Both the position numbers and the translations under genes were made by a program. From Runella sp. CRIBMP (GTDB taxonomy: Bacteria; Bacteroidota; Bacteroidia; Cytophagales; Spirosomataceae), in assembly GCF_009905605.1 (NCBI RefSeq), contig NZ_JAAAKZ010000028.1, positions 1 through 51,734 of the forward strand: a stretch of 51,734 nt of DNA. The letters are read 5' to 3'. Below the pieces are notes generated by a model that saw only the letters and a list, made by a program, of their open reading frames with translations, did no database searches and was not told where the DNA came from. Numbering within the stretch: position 1 is the stretch's first letter; the number at the start of each line of letters is the position of its first letter. Shown here in pieces: positions 6,433 to 15,089 of this stretch.

Positions 6433-7299
6433 TTATCCCCATTTTGCTTTCTGAATATGATCAATGCTAATCTGGATACTTTCAAGCGGAGGGCGCTTGC
6501 ATACATCTTGCTCTACAAAGTAATGCTTGAGGCCCGCCACACTTGCTTGCTTAAACAGGCTGGCAAAATCAATGCTACCGAGGCCCACTTCCGAGAACTC
6601 TTTTTCAGGCGTTTTGGCCATATCTTTGACGTGCCACAACGGAAAACGATTCGGGTATTTGGTGAAGTACGCAGCGGCATTTTCGCCCGCTTTTACGACC
6701 CAATATAGGTCCATTTCCATGACGACATTGGTGTTTTTGAGCAATAAATCATAAGGTTTTTGGCCGTCGATTTTTTGGGTAAACTCAAAATCATGGTTGT
6801 GATAGCCCATCGTAAGCCCCGATTTGAGGGCGATGTCGCTGCTTTTGTTGAGCAAATCAAAAAGTTGGTTGTAATCCTCGGCTTTGCGCTCGCCATCCAT
6901 TAGGTAAGCAAGCACTACGTATTGCTGACCGATAGCGGCGGCATCTTCCACCACTTTTTCCCAATTCTTGGTCAATCCATCGGTCAATCCAGGCGTACGC
7001 GCGGTCATATAGTGTCCGCTGACGGCCGAAAGCCCGTTGTCTTTCAGGATTTGGTTGTATTCGGCAGGTGTTTTTTTGAAAAATTTACCCTGCCCGTAGC
7101 CGAAATTTTCCACCTTTTTGTAGCCAAGCTTGGCCACTTCGGCCAGTATTTTTTCGATTCCCTGTTTTTGAATATCCTCGCGGAGGGTGTATAGTTGTAG
7201 GCCTACTGCTTTGGCTTGCGGGTTAGCTTCGGCCTGCAATTTCAATAAGGCCAGTGCACCAAGACTGGCGGTGGTTTGGAGAAAGGTTCTGCGTTTCAT
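6433..7299 (-). CDS. Exported sugar phosphate isomerase/epimerase (TIM barrel)
   Basis: The 288-residue protein starts MKRRTFLQTTASLGALALL, a twin-arginine-type signal (RR plus FLQ), so it is probably exported folded to the periplasm. The rest fits the xylose-isomerase-like TIM barrel family (AP endonuclease 2 superfamily): VGLQLYTLRED near residue 33, GYHNHDFEF near 170, NVVMEMDLYWVVKAG near 195, LWHVKDM near 225 and the C-terminal YFVEQD. The metal-binding Glu, Asp and His positions are kept. Cytophagales genomes carry many such Tat-exported paralogues for sugar catabolism; the substrate cannot be told. A TACATTTG -7-like box lies on the minus strand at 7341-7348. Confidence 0.85.
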   Translation of the reverse strand: MKRRTFLQTTASLGALALLKLQAEANPQAKAVGLQLYTLREDIQKQGIEKILAEVAKLGYKKVENFGYGQGKFFKKTPAEYNQILKDNGLSAVSGHYMTARTPGLTDGLTKNWEKVVEDAAAIGQQYVVLAYLMDGERKAEDYNQLFDLLNKSSDIALKSGLTMGYHNHDFEFTQKIDGQKPYDLLLKNTNVVMEMDLYWVVKAGENAAAYFTKYPNRFPLWHVKDMAKTPEKEFSEVGLGSIDFASLFKQASVAGLKHYFVEQDVCKRPPLESIQISIDHIQKAKWG

Positions 7300-7404
7300 T
7301 GAACTTAAAATTGAAGATAGGTTAATTAGTAATTAAGGCGCAAATGTAACCGGAAAGCCACAAGTTACCCTAGATTGACTCGAAAAGAATAAACGTCCGT
7401 TTAT

Positions 7405-7467
7405 GTTGCCTAATGCAACGTTCAAATAAAAAAAATAGTGTTGATGCAACATTGAATTTAACTTTTG
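7405..7467 (+). promoter_or_regulatory. Repeated ATGCAAC motifs upstream of the head-GIN gene
   Basis: GTTGC-CTAAT-GCAAC (7405-7419) and GTTG-AT-GCAAC (7440-7450) are short inverted repeats, and ATGCAAC is directly repeated at 7413 and 7444. A box close to the Bacteroidota -7 consensus (TAACTTTTG, 7459-7467) follows, 32 bp before the start codon. This could be a promoter with operator sites. Confidence 0.35.
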
Positions 7468-7498
7468 CATCTTATACCCAAAAACCCCTGAAATTGAT

Positions 7499-8233
7499 AT
7501 GAGAACAGCCATTTTTTACCGCCTCACTTCCCTTCTTTTTGCCAGCGCTTTTTTCTTAGTAGCCTGCTCTTTTTCGGCCGACAACCGTGAACGCCAAGAC
7601 GACGACCGCAGTACCCGTACATTTAACCTCAAAGATTTTGACCGCCTTTCGTTGGGAAGTGCGTTTGAAATTACGGTCACTAAAGGGAATTATTCGGTCA
7701 AAGTAGAAGGCCGTAAGCAAGACCTTAACGACTTGGAAGCCGATGTGTCGGCAGGAAAACTCCGTATTCGTTATAAGGATTCATTTGGTTGGAACCGTAA
7801 CCGTAAACGCATATTGGTCACGATTTCGATGCCCACCGTCAAAGCCCTTGATTTTTCGGGAGCCACAACATCGAGAGTGTCAGGCTTCAATGATTTGGGA
7901 ACCTTGGATTTGGATATTTCGGGTGCTTCTAAATCTGATATTCAGGTAAAGGCCCAAAGAATCGTGATGGATGCTTCGGGGGCCTCTACGATTGTGCTGA
8001 CGGGTTCGGCCAACCGCTTGGAGGGTGAAGTGTCGGGAGCTACCTCGTTGAGAGCCTACGATTTTCCCGTGAAGGAAGCCTTTCTGGACGCCTCAGGGGC
8101 CAGCAACGTGCGCGTAAGTGTAAATGGAAAACTCGAAGTAGAAGCCAGCGGCGCGAGCAGTGTACGTTATCGTGGCACGGCTTCGGTGCGCTCCAATACC
8201 TCGGGTGCCAGTTCAGTTAGAAGCGAATCATAG
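7499..8233 (+). CDS. Head-GIN domain lipoprotein (DUF2807)
   Basis: The 244-residue protein begins with a lipoprotein signal ending FFLVACS (Cys23). Residues about 40-244 form a right-handed repeat typical of the putative autotransporter adhesin head-GIN domain: DFDRLSLGSAFEITVTKG at the start, then repeated SGAS/SGAT turns (LDFSGATTSRVSG, LDISGASKSDIQ, MDASGASTIVL, LDASGASNVRV, VEASGASSVRY, NTSGASSVRSES). Such proteins are common, poorly characterised surface or periplasmic lipoproteins of Bacteroidota. A convergent response-regulator gene follows, with a shared terminator between. Good length for the family. Confidence 0.9.
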   Translation: MRTAIFYRLTSLLFASAFFLVACSFSADNRERQDDDRSTRTFNLKDFDRLSLGSAFEITVTKGNYSVKVEGRKQDLNDLEADVSAGKLRIRYKDSFGWNRNRKRILVTISMPTVKALDFSGATTSRVSGFNDLGTLDLDISGASKSDIQVKAQRIVMDASGASTIVLTGSANRLEGEVSGATSLRAYDFPVKEAFLDASGASNVRVSVNGKLEVEASGASSVRYRGTASVRSNTSGASSVRSES

Positions 8234-8272
8234 ACAGATAGTGGAACGACGATTGTCGAATTTTCTTGAAAT

Positions 8273-8319
8273 AAAACAGCCGCGTTCTGAAAATATACCT
8301 TCAAAACGCGGCTGTTTTT
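8273..8319. terminator. Bidirectional terminator between convergent genes
   Basis: AAAACAGCCGCGTT (8273-8286) pairs with AACGCGGCTGTTTT, followed by T residues; A and T runs flank both sides. It serves the head-GIN gene on plus and the LytTR gene on minus. Confidence 0.85.
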
Positions 8320-8337
8320 GGTATTAAGACGGTTATC

Positions 8338-9099
8338 TCAGCGGTCAATCCAGCGTTTAAAAACGGGGGCTTTTTCCCGGCTGATTTCTACTTCTGATAC
8401 GTGGCTGCTTCGCAATTTGACGTATAACTTCCCTGAGGCGTCACCTTTGTAACTTTCAACGGCATTTTGATTGATAATTTGCCGGCGTCCCGCCCTGAAA
8501 AACTCGTTGGGGTTGAGGATGTCTTCGATTTCATCCAGTGTGTTTTGTTCGGCAATGTATTTTTGACCGTCATTGGTTACCACAAAGATTACTTGGTCAA
8601 GATAAAACAGCGACACGTCGGCTAAGTTGATGGGGATGGATGCATTGCGGTGCTGAACAATCAGCTTTTCCTTGTACATCCGTCCGATTTGGGAAGGGTG
8701 ATTGGCCAGTGTTTGCAGCACTTCGGTCGAAATACTTTGGTTTTTTTGCAAGGCCTTAAATTTACCAAGGGCCCGAATGAGATCCTCTTCGTCGATGGGT
8801 TTTAAGAGATAATCAATCCCGTTTACCTTAAACGCCTTGATGGCGTATTCGTCGTAAGCAGTGGCAAAAATAATCGGACATTTGATGTCGAAATAGTTAA
8901 ATAAATCGAAGCTGATGCCATCGGAGAGCTGAATATCCATGAAAAGTAAATCAGGCTCGGCATTTTGCATAAACCACCGTCTGGCGTTTTTTACGCTGTG
9001 CAACACGTCGAGCACCTCGGCCTGAGGCGCAATATCTTTCAACATTCGTTGGAGCTGTTCGGCAATGAGGGCTTCGTCTTCTACGATGAGTACTTTCAT
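8338..9099 (-). CDS. LytTR-family response regulator
   Basis: The 253-residue protein has a receiver domain (about 1-120) with acidic pocket Glu7-Asp8, phospho-acceptor Asp55 in LLFMDIQLSDG, the ATAYDEYA switch region and the conserved Lys in YLLKPID. A LytTR DNA-binding domain follows (about 145-250; DVSLFYLDQ, FFRAGRRQIIN). It should be phosphorylated by LytS-type kinases and act as a transcription factor. It is the last gene of a minus-strand block, 14 bp behind the short kinase gene, so that kinase is the natural partner. Targets are unknown. Confidence 0.93.
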   Translation of the reverse strand: MKVLIVEDEALIAEQLQRMLKDIAPQAEVLDVLHSVKNARRWFMQNAEPDLLFMDIQLSDGISFDLFNYFDIKCPIIFATAYDEYAIKAFKVNGIDYLLKPIDEEDLIRALGKFKALQKNQSISTEVLQTLANHPSQIGRMYKEKLIVQHRNASIPINLADVSLFYLDQVIFVVTNDGQKYIAEQNTLDEIEDILNPNEFFRAGRRQIINQNAVESYKGDASGKLYVKLRSSHVSEVEISREKAPVFKRWIDR

Positions 9100-9113
9100 G
9101 GTGTTTGGTCAGG

Positions 9114-9752
9114 TTAAAGTAATGGCAATACGATGCGAAAAAATTCGGGTGTTTGTTGAATCTCAAGCGTCGTTTCTGAAAAATAAGCGTATAAATTCCG
9201 CAAACTGCTTAAGCCTTGCCGATTTTGAACTTCCAGAGTACGTTTGATTTGGAGGTTGTTTTCAATGATAAGTCGCTGGTTTTCAGTTTTTATTGTAACC
9301 AATAACGGCGAGTCGGGGTCGGTTAGGTTGTGTCGGGTGGCGTTTTCAATCAGAATCTGCAATGTGGTCGGGACTATCTGATACGAATAATAGGCTTCGG
9401 GCACAGTAAGGCATACTTCTAACCCTTTCCCAAAGCGGGTTTGGAGCAAATCCGCGTAATCTTTAATAAAACACAACTCTTCACCCAGCGTCACCAGTTT
9501 GGTGTGTCGGGTGGTTAGAACGTAGCGGTAGACGCGCGTCAATTGACTTAAAAATTTAACCGCCAGCCGTTGGTCGCTGTAAATCAGGCTTTCAAGGGTG
9601 GCTAGGCTGTTAAACAAAAAGTGTGGGTTGAGCTGACTGACTAAATTTTGGTACTTAACTTCCGAATGGTCACTATCGTACGCGGTTTTTTCGCCCGCTT
9701 CTTGGGCGGGTACTTTGGGTGGTGTAGATTCTATTTTAGGCGTTGGTTTCAT
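9114..9752 (-). CDS. Short cytosolic LytS-type histidine kinase
   Basis: The 212-residue kinase has no membrane segment or recognisable sensor domain. A disordered, Pro-rich N-terminus (about 1-33) leads into LVSQLNPHFLFNSLATLES with the phospho-acceptor His44, then the His_kinase and HATPase-like part with IENATRHN as N-box. The glycine loops of the ATP lid are weak, as in many LytS-like kinases. The gene starts three bases after the globin stop, so the two are translated together. With no sensor of its own, the kinase may take its signal from a partner, and the globin is the obvious candidate. Confidence 0.9.
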   Translation of the reverse strand: MKPTPKIESTPPKVPAQEAGEKTAYDSDHSEVKYQNLVSQLNPHFLFNSLATLESLIYSDQRLAVKFLSQLTRVYRYVLTTRHTKLVTLGEELCFIKDYADLLQTRFGKGLEVCLTVPEAYYSYQIVPTTLQILIENATRHNLTDPDSPLLVTIKTENQRLIIENNLQIKRTLEVQNRQGLSSLRNLYAYFSETTLEIQQTPEFFRIVLPLL

Positions 9753-9755
9753 TCA

Positions 9756-10172
9756 TCAGGCCGTTTGTTGTTGAGCGGCTTCAATCATTGCGGCCGACAT
9801 CACGCTGTATACATCAATCCACGCTTGTTGTATTTCGGGAGTAAAATCACTTTTCAGTACCTTTTCCAAGGTCCATAATAACGCCTCCCCAATGTATTGA
9901 TAATGTTGTTCTTTAGCGCCATACTTCACGTGTTTTTGCCCCAAATCTTGCAGTAGCGGCAGCAGCTCATCCATATTATCCAAAGAGCATACCGTAAAAC
10001 TAATCACCTGAAACAGCTTGATACCCTGAGTTTTAAGTTCGCTTTTGAAAAGATGCTTTACCTCGGGCACTAGCTCAAAAAATCGTGTATAAAAAACTTG
10101 AGCGGCATACTCCGATTTTGGAACAATACGGGCAAAACTGCTTTGTACCAGCTTTTTTTGTTGATCATTCAT
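9756..10172 (-). CDS. Single-domain globin (flavohaemoglobin-like)
   Basis: The 138-residue protein is a full-length globin fold of the flavohaemoglobin/single-domain type: AAQVFYTRFFELVPEVKHLF (B-C helices, with a Tyr at the B10-like position 28), LGQKHVKYGAKEQHY with proximal His81 followed by KYG, and a C-terminal helix QQAWIDVYSVMSAAMI. It should bind haem and O2 or NO. The FAD/NAD reductase part of flavohaemoglobin is absent, so detoxification would need another reductase. Its tight coupling to a sensorless kinase and a LytTR regulator suggests a gas-sensing role. It lies 120 bp behind the propeller kinase gene. Confidence 0.88.
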   Translation of the reverse strand: MNDQQKKLVQSSFARIVPKSEYAAQVFYTRFFELVPEVKHLFKSELKTQGIKLFQVISFTVCSLDNMDELLPLLQDLGQKHVKYGAKEQHYQYIGEALLWTLEKVLKSDFTPEIQQAWIDVYSVMSAAMIEAAQQQTA

Positions 10173-10292
10173 GGGTTATGTGTGGGTTAGTTGTATAAAA
10201 TTAGATGGTTTAAACAGCATAACTAAAAAAAACAGTCTAAGACGTCGGTTTCGCTTGCTAATCCTGCAAAAGCCAAAACCGAGGCGTTAATG

Positions 10293-13200
10293 TTAATCTA
10301 GTAATGGAACATAGACGGTAAAACGGTCGACGGTTTCTTTAACCTGCATGGGTCGGTTGGTTAGGTAACTGTACAACGCCCGAAAATCGCCCAATCCTTT
10401 TTTGTTGGAAGTGGTTACGGTTCCGCGTTTTTGTAGGTTATTTTCAAAAATAAGATAATTGTCTTCTTCCCTAATTTTTACCCAAAGCGGTGATTCTAAA
10501 CTGGTTGTGTTGTGTTTGATGGCGTTTTCAATTAAATTTTGAAAGGTAACGGGAACCACTTTTTTGTGCGCCAAATCGTCGGGGATGTCAATTTCTACGC
10601 TCAGCCCCGTGCCGTATCGCATGTGGAGCAGGCTTACAAAGTCACGGGCAAAGCGCAATTCTTGTTCTAGCATGACCACTTCGTTGTCGTCGTTTTCAAT
10701 CAAATACCGATACACTTTTGTCAATTGACGGAGGTATTTGGAGGCTAGTTTGTGGTCTTTGTAGATGAGACTGTCCAAAACTGCCAAGCTATTAAACAAA
10801 AAGTGGGGATTGAGTTGGTTGATAAGTCCTTGATAACGAGCTAGTACTTTCTCACGCTCAAGCATAATGGCTTTGCGCTCGGTTTCAACTTGTTGCTTTT
10901 GGACAATTTCAAACTTTTGGCGGAAATCCAGTTTTTCGGTCAACTCCTGATTTAGTTGATTCTGAAGCAGTTGTTGTTCTTCCAACAATTTTAACTGCGT
11001 GGCGTGTTCGCGTTGGATGATTTTTACGCGGGACCGATAAATATAAACACCGACTGCTACAACCAGCATTACCATTAAGGTTTGAAACCACCACGTTTGC
11101 CAAAACGGAGGATTGATTACGATGCGGAGGGTATACGGGGCGGGGTTCCAGACACCGTCGTTGTTGGCGGCTTTTACGTGCAAAGTATACTCCCCAGGCG
11201 GTACGTTAAGGTAGCTGATGTTTGCTTGGGTAGTGGGGGCTCGCCAACCATTGTCATTTTTGACGCCTTCGAGCCAGAATGAAAACTGATTGTTTTCCGA
11301 ATGGTCATAGCTCAGGGCGGCGGCTTCGATGGTAAGGTCGTTTTCATCGTATGCCAACGTAATCGGAAGGTTGTTTTGGGGAATGTGCGTAGGAAGCACT
11401 TCCTGACCGTGCACCCTTAATGATGTTATAACCACAGGCGGTACAAACGTGTTGGTTTTTACGCGGTCGGGATGAAACCGAACCAGTCCGTAGAGTCCCC
11501 CAAAATACAAATTACCCAATTTGTCTTTGGCCACCGATTTAGTCTCAATAGAAAGCACCTCAAGGTTGTCGGCTCGGCCAAAGGATACAAATCGTTTTTG
11601 TTGTTCGTCGTACCGCGTTAAGCCATTGGCGGTTCCCATCCACAGCGTGTTTCGGACCCGTATCAGCGCCGAAACGTAGTTGTTCGCAATGCCATGACGG
11701 GTAAAATAATTAGTAAACGATTGAGTTTTGGGGTCAAGGCAGGCCAGTCCGTTGTCGGTTCCCATCCATATATAGCCCTTTGAGTCTTCCGAAAAAGACA
11801 TCACGCCGTTGTCTGGCAGGCTTTTGGGGTTATCTTCTTGGTACCGATACGTGGTTACTTTTGATAAATCGGGACTGATGCACAGCACCTCGTCAACCCC
11901 ACAGCCTACCCACAGGTTTTGTTTACTGTCGGTGTAAAGGCTGTTGTAGCGATTCAGGGGCAAACGTCGAATGCGCTCATCGTTAAAGCGATTGGCAAAG
12001 GTCTTGGTCTTGGGGTCAAATATATTTAGTCCCTCATCGGTACCGATAAACACCCTCCCATCTGACGTGGGGTGTAAATCGAACACAAGCCTGCCCGCTA
12101 CAAAATGACGCCCAGGAACGATGGGTGGCGGAGAGGGCATTGCTTCATTGGGCAGATGGTCATATATCGTAAATTTGCCCGTGGTAGGGTCCAAATGCTG
12201 AAAGTGTTGGGTAGCTACGTAGACCTTATCTTCGGGGTCAACGTAGATAGAATTGACGCCGTTGTCTGAAAGGCTATTTTTGTTTTTTGGATCGTGGCGG
12301 TAGGCTTTGTAGGTATTGGTGGTTTGGTTGACCCACACCACGCCGTTGTCGGTTCCCAACCAAAGATTGTCCTTGCTGTCGATTGCAATCCGGTTAATGG
12401 CTCCGCCGTTGGCCGTGGTAGGTTGATAATTTGCTTCTTTTAAAGGAGAAGTAAATGACTGACTAGCAGGGTTAAACCGACTGATGCCTTTATAAGCGGT
12501 ACTAAACCAAAGCACGCCCGAACGGTCCTGAAATGCGGTTCGTACATAGTTGGAACTCAGACTATTGGGTACATTAATTTGACTCTGATAATTAATGAAC
12601 TTTCGTTGGTTTTCGTGATAACAAAAAATCCCTTGCCCTTGAGTACATATCCAGAGTTTTCCATCTTTGGAAAAAAACACCGAGCTAATTTCTCGGGGCT
12701 CGGCCAATGGAATGTCCATTTTTATGAAATGTTCGGTCGCAAGGCTCAACATTGACAATGTACCATTGCGCGTGCCCACAATGATATTTCCCGTTTTTGG
12801 GTGCTTTGCCAAAGCCGTCACGGAGTTGTCGGGAATGGTGCCCAATTCGTCGCTTTTACAAAATACCTGAAAAGAATTCTCTTTAATATTATAGCGATAC
12901 AGCCCCAAGTCGGTGCCAATCCAAACTGTGGGGCCATCAATCAGCAGCGAGCGTACAGAGTAGACGAGTGGCTTCGAAGAGGGGTCGGTAGGAAGTTTAA
13001 CCAATTCTGATTGTTTGGTTTTTGGGTCAAAAAGAATCAGCCCGTTGGCGCTACCTAGCCAGAGTTTGCCACGGAAGTCTTCGCCGATGCAGCGAATATA
13101 ATCGGAACGCTCACCGTATTTGGTAAAATGAAAGCGCTCAAATTGTTGCGTTTTGAAGTCCATTCGGTTAAACCCGTGCTGCGTTCCTACCCACAGGGTT

Positions 13201-13493
13201 CCATTTTTGGATAACAAAACGGAACGAACAATAATATCCGAAAGCGAATGGGGATTTTGGCGGTCGTGGTCAAAGACTTTGCACCGGATACCGTCATAAC
13301 GTGCCAGCCCAGCCAACGTGCCAATCCATATAAAACCCGACGTATCTTGGGCGATTCCAGTGCAATAATGAATAGGAAGCCCCTGCTCAGGACTAAGGTG
13401 CTGAAAAGAGATTTCGGAAGATTGTCCAAACACCAGAATCTGGGCCCAACAGCTCAAAAGTAGACTAAAAAAAAGGGATGAGCCTGTCCGCAT
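10293..13493 (-). CDS. Two-component beta-propeller sensor histidine kinase (LytS-type)
   Basis: The 1066-residue membrane kinase has a signal peptide (about 1-24, ending ILVFGQ), then a long periplasmic sensor built of two-component-regulator propeller repeats (about 30-690; repeated GLARYDG, LWVGTQHGF, WLGSANGL, IWMGTDNGL), a Y_Y_Y domain (about 720-800), one transmembrane helix (WWFQTLMVMLVVAVGVYIY), a coiled coil and a LytS-type kinase core with LINQLNPHFLFNSLAVLDS. Unlike the hybrid kinases that control polysaccharide utilisation, it has no receiver or AraC domain. It should therefore act through a separate regulator, most simply the LytTR gene downstream. Confidence 0.93.
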   Translation of the reverse strand: MRTGSSLFFSLLLSCWAQILVFGQSSEISFQHLSPEQGLPIHYCTGIAQDTSGFIWIGTLAGLARYDGIRCKVFDHDRQNPHSLSDIIVRSVLLSKNGTLWVGTQHGFNRMDFKTQQFERFHFTKYGERSDYIRCIGEDFRGKLWLGSANGLILFDPKTKQSELVKLPTDPSSKPLVYSVRSLLIDGPTVWIGTDLGLYRYNIKENSFQVFCKSDELGTIPDNSVTALAKHPKTGNIIVGTRNGTLSMLSLATEHFIKMDIPLAEPREISSVFFSKDGKLWICTQGQGIFCYHENQRKFINYQSQINVPNSLSSNYVRTAFQDRSGVLWFSTAYKGISRFNPASQSFTSPLKEANYQPTTANGGAINRIAIDSKDNLWLGTDNGVVWVNQTTNTYKAYRHDPKNKNSLSDNGVNSIYVDPEDKVYVATQHFQHLDPTTGKFTIYDHLPNEAMPSPPPIVPGRHFVAGRLVFDLHPTSDGRVFIGTDEGLNIFDPKTKTFANRFNDERIRRLPLNRYNSLYTDSKQNLWVGCGVDEVLCISPDLSKVTTYRYQEDNPKSLPDNGVMSFSEDSKGYIWMGTDNGLACLDPKTQSFTNYFTRHGIANNYVSALIRVRNTLWMGTANGLTRYDEQQKRFVSFGRADNLEVLSIETKSVAKDKLGNLYFGGLYGLVRFHPDRVKTNTFVPPVVITSLRVHGQEVLPTHIPQNNLPITLAYDENDLTIEAAALSYDHSENNQFSFWLEGVKNDNGWRAPTTQANISYLNVPPGEYTLHVKAANNDGVWNPAPYTLRIVINPPFWQTWWFQTLMVMLVVAVGVYIYRSRVKIIQREHATQLKLLEEQQLLQNQLNQELTEKLDFRQKFEIVQKQQVETERKAIMLEREKVLARYQGLINQLNPHFLFNSLAVLDSLIYKDHKLASKYLRQLTKVYRYLIENDDNEVVMLEQELRFARDFVSLLHMRYGTGLSVEIDIPDDLAHKKVVPVTFQNLIENAIKHNTTSLESPLWVKIREEDNYLIFENNLQKRGTVTTSNKKGLGDFRALYSYLTNRPMQVKETVDRFTVYVPLLD

Positions 13494-13822
13494 TTGTTGT
13501 GGCTGAAAAAGTTAAGTAAGACGTAAAAGTGCAAAAAAAATAGCCTTCTTTTACTTTGGTAAACGGATTTGACAAGCTGAACCGATAAAATTGGAATTGG
13601 ATGAAAGTAAAAAGAAGGGGTTGAAGCGAAAAATAAAACTCGCCAAAGCGTTGGTTTTGGGGGTTGAAACGGGGTAAAATAAGAACTGAGCCGTACGATA
13701 AAGGCGTTGAATCGTGGGAGTTTTGCCGTTGAATAAATTGCATTTTGAGTATAAAAATTAGTTTTTAGTTTTGTTGAGAATAGCGCTGATAAACAGCGCA
13801 TTGTTTGTTAACTCATACACAG
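13494..13822. other. Divergent intergenic region
   Basis: This region lies between the propeller kinase (minus) and the DUF3592 gene (plus). ORFs here on minus are low-complexity Phe/Ser-rich frames that look non-coding. A perfect inverted repeat GCGCTG-ATAAA-CAGCGC lies at 13783-13799, 24 bp before the DUF3592 start. No clear promoter consensus was found. Confidence 0.5.
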
Positions 13823-14518
13823 ATGAAGAATAATTTTTTCGGTATTTTCTTTGCCATATTTGCAGCCGTCGGGACGCTCTTCTGTGCCATTGGCTTTTTT
13901 TCTTGGAGCGCCGATCAGACAATCAAACGGAACGGAATCAAAACCACGGGGACGGTCGTCTCCTTCAGCAGTTCGTCAAAAGGAGGAAGGGCGCCTGTTA
14001 TCTCGTTCATGACGCAATCGGGCGAGAGTCGGACGTACTATTCGTCAACGTACTCAAGCCCCCCGTCTTACGATGAGGGGGAAAATGTAACCTTGTGGTA
14101 TTTGCCCAATGACCCCGACGAAGTCGTGCTTTCGGGCCTTGACTCGTGGCTTTTACCGGGTATTTTTGGCGGAATGGGGCTTGTTTTTGGGGCAATAGGG
14201 TATGGTGGATTTATCTGGCGCTGGCGCCGCAAACGCCTAAATGATTGGTTGCGCCTACATGGTCAAATTATCATGGCCGACGTGGTGGATGTTAGGTACA
14301 ATACATCCCTTTCGGTAGGCGGAAAACATCCTTGGATGATTATTGCTCAATATTTTGAACCACAGTCCCAAAAGGTGTATAGCTACGAAAGTGATAATAT
14401 TTGGTTCAATCCTGCGCCTTTTATGTCGCCCGGGCAAAAAGTGACGGTGCGTGTTTCTCCCAAAGATTATGGCGTGTACGAGGTAGACACTTCTTTTTTG
14501 CCAAAACAGGGAAATTGA
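13823..14518 (+). CDS. DUF3592 membrane protein
   Basis: From ATG 13823 the protein has 231 residues. It starts MKNNFFGIFFAIFAAVGTLF (membrane helix 1), followed by a periplasmic or outside loop with NGIKTTGTVVSFSSSSKGG and VTLWYLPNDPDEVVL, the usual DUF3592 signature. A second helix (LLPGIFGGMGLVFGAIGYGGF) and an RWRRKR stop-transfer come next, then a second, related beta-rich unit (ADVVDVRYNTSLSVGG; VSPKDYGVYEVD). A TTG codon at 13805 would add six residues, but the ATG is more likely. Function of the family is unknown. Confidence 0.75.
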   Translation: MKNNFFGIFFAIFAAVGTLFCAIGFFSWSADQTIKRNGIKTTGTVVSFSSSSKGGRAPVISFMTQSGESRTYYSSTYSSPPSYDEGENVTLWYLPNDPDEVVLSGLDSWLLPGIFGGMGLVFGAIGYGGFIWRWRRKRLNDWLRLHGQIIMADVVDVRYNTSLSVGGKHPWMIIAQYFEPQSQKVYSYESDNIWFNPAPFMSPGQKVTVRVSPKDYGVYEVDTSFLPKQGN

Positions 14519-14548
14519 TTTTGGGAAATCAACTAGGACGTTATTGAC

Positions 14549-14580
14549 GGACGCGGAGGGGCTTCTCCGCGTTTTTTTGT
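14549..14580 (+). terminator. Intrinsic terminator
   Basis: ACGCGGAG pairs with CTCCGCGT, followed by seven T, 30 bp after the DUF3592 stop. Confidence 0.85.
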
Positions 14581-14621
14581 AGTTTTGAGCCTCATTTATC
14601 AAAAGGATAACCTTACATTCA

Positions 14622-15089
14622 ATGGAACAATTAGACTGCCTCAATCAAGTTGCTGAGTTTCACCGCACTTTCAAACACCCCATTTTAGATACCCCCCAAA
14701 TTCCGTCCCAAGATCGCTGTAACCTACGTGTGGCGCTGATTGCGGAAGAACTGAAAGAGCTCGAAGTGGCGATTTTGGAGAAAGACATCGTGGGCGTGGC
14801 CGATGCCTTAGCCGATATTCAGTACGTGTTGTCGGGGGCGGTGTTGGAGTTTGGATTAGGTAGTAAGTTCAAAGCGCTGTTTGACGAAGTGCAACGCTCA
14901 AACATGAGCAAAGCCTGCAATACTATCGAAGAAGCCGAAGCCACCGTTAAGCATTTTGAGGCCAAAGGAACGGAATGTTATTATAAAGAAGACAGCGGAA
15001 AATACCTCGTGTACCGAACCGCCGACAACAAAACCCTGAAGTCCATTTTTTATTCTCCCGCTGACCTGGAAAGCATTGTAGAGGCTTAA
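14622..15089 (+). CDS. MazG-like nucleoside triphosphate pyrophosphohydrolase
   Basis: The 155-residue protein fits the all-alpha NTP pyrophosphohydrolase superfamily (MazG/HisE-like). The Mg-binding motif is visible as EELKELE (residues 42-48) followed by Asp61 and Asp65 in DALADIQYVL. Family members hydrolyse (d)NTPs to the monophosphate and pyrophosphate, for house-cleaning of nucleotide pools. The C-terminal part (KHFEAKGTECYYKEDSGKY) is like the version found in phage and Bacteroidota proteins. It is preceded by a terminator and faces a convergent membrane-protein gene with no gap, so it is probably monocistronic. The exact substrate is unknown. Confidence 0.8.
   Translation: MEQLDCLNQVAEFHRTFKHPILDTPQIPSQDRCNLRVALIAEELKELEVAILEKDIVGVADALADIQYVLSGAVLEFGLGSKFKALFDEVQRSNMSKACNTIEEAEATVKHFEAKGTECYYKEDSGKYLVYRTADNKTLKSIFYSPADLESIVEA

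Noticed and set aside
13454-13801. 115- and 92-residue minus-strand ORFs upstream of the propeller kinase
   Set aside because: Low-complexity Phe/Ser/Tyr composition, no domain, overlapping each other and the kinase start; read as untranslated leader.
14255-14644. 129-residue minus ORF opposite DUF3592
   Set aside because: Antisense shadow; basic, no domain, overlaps a terminator and the MazG-like start.
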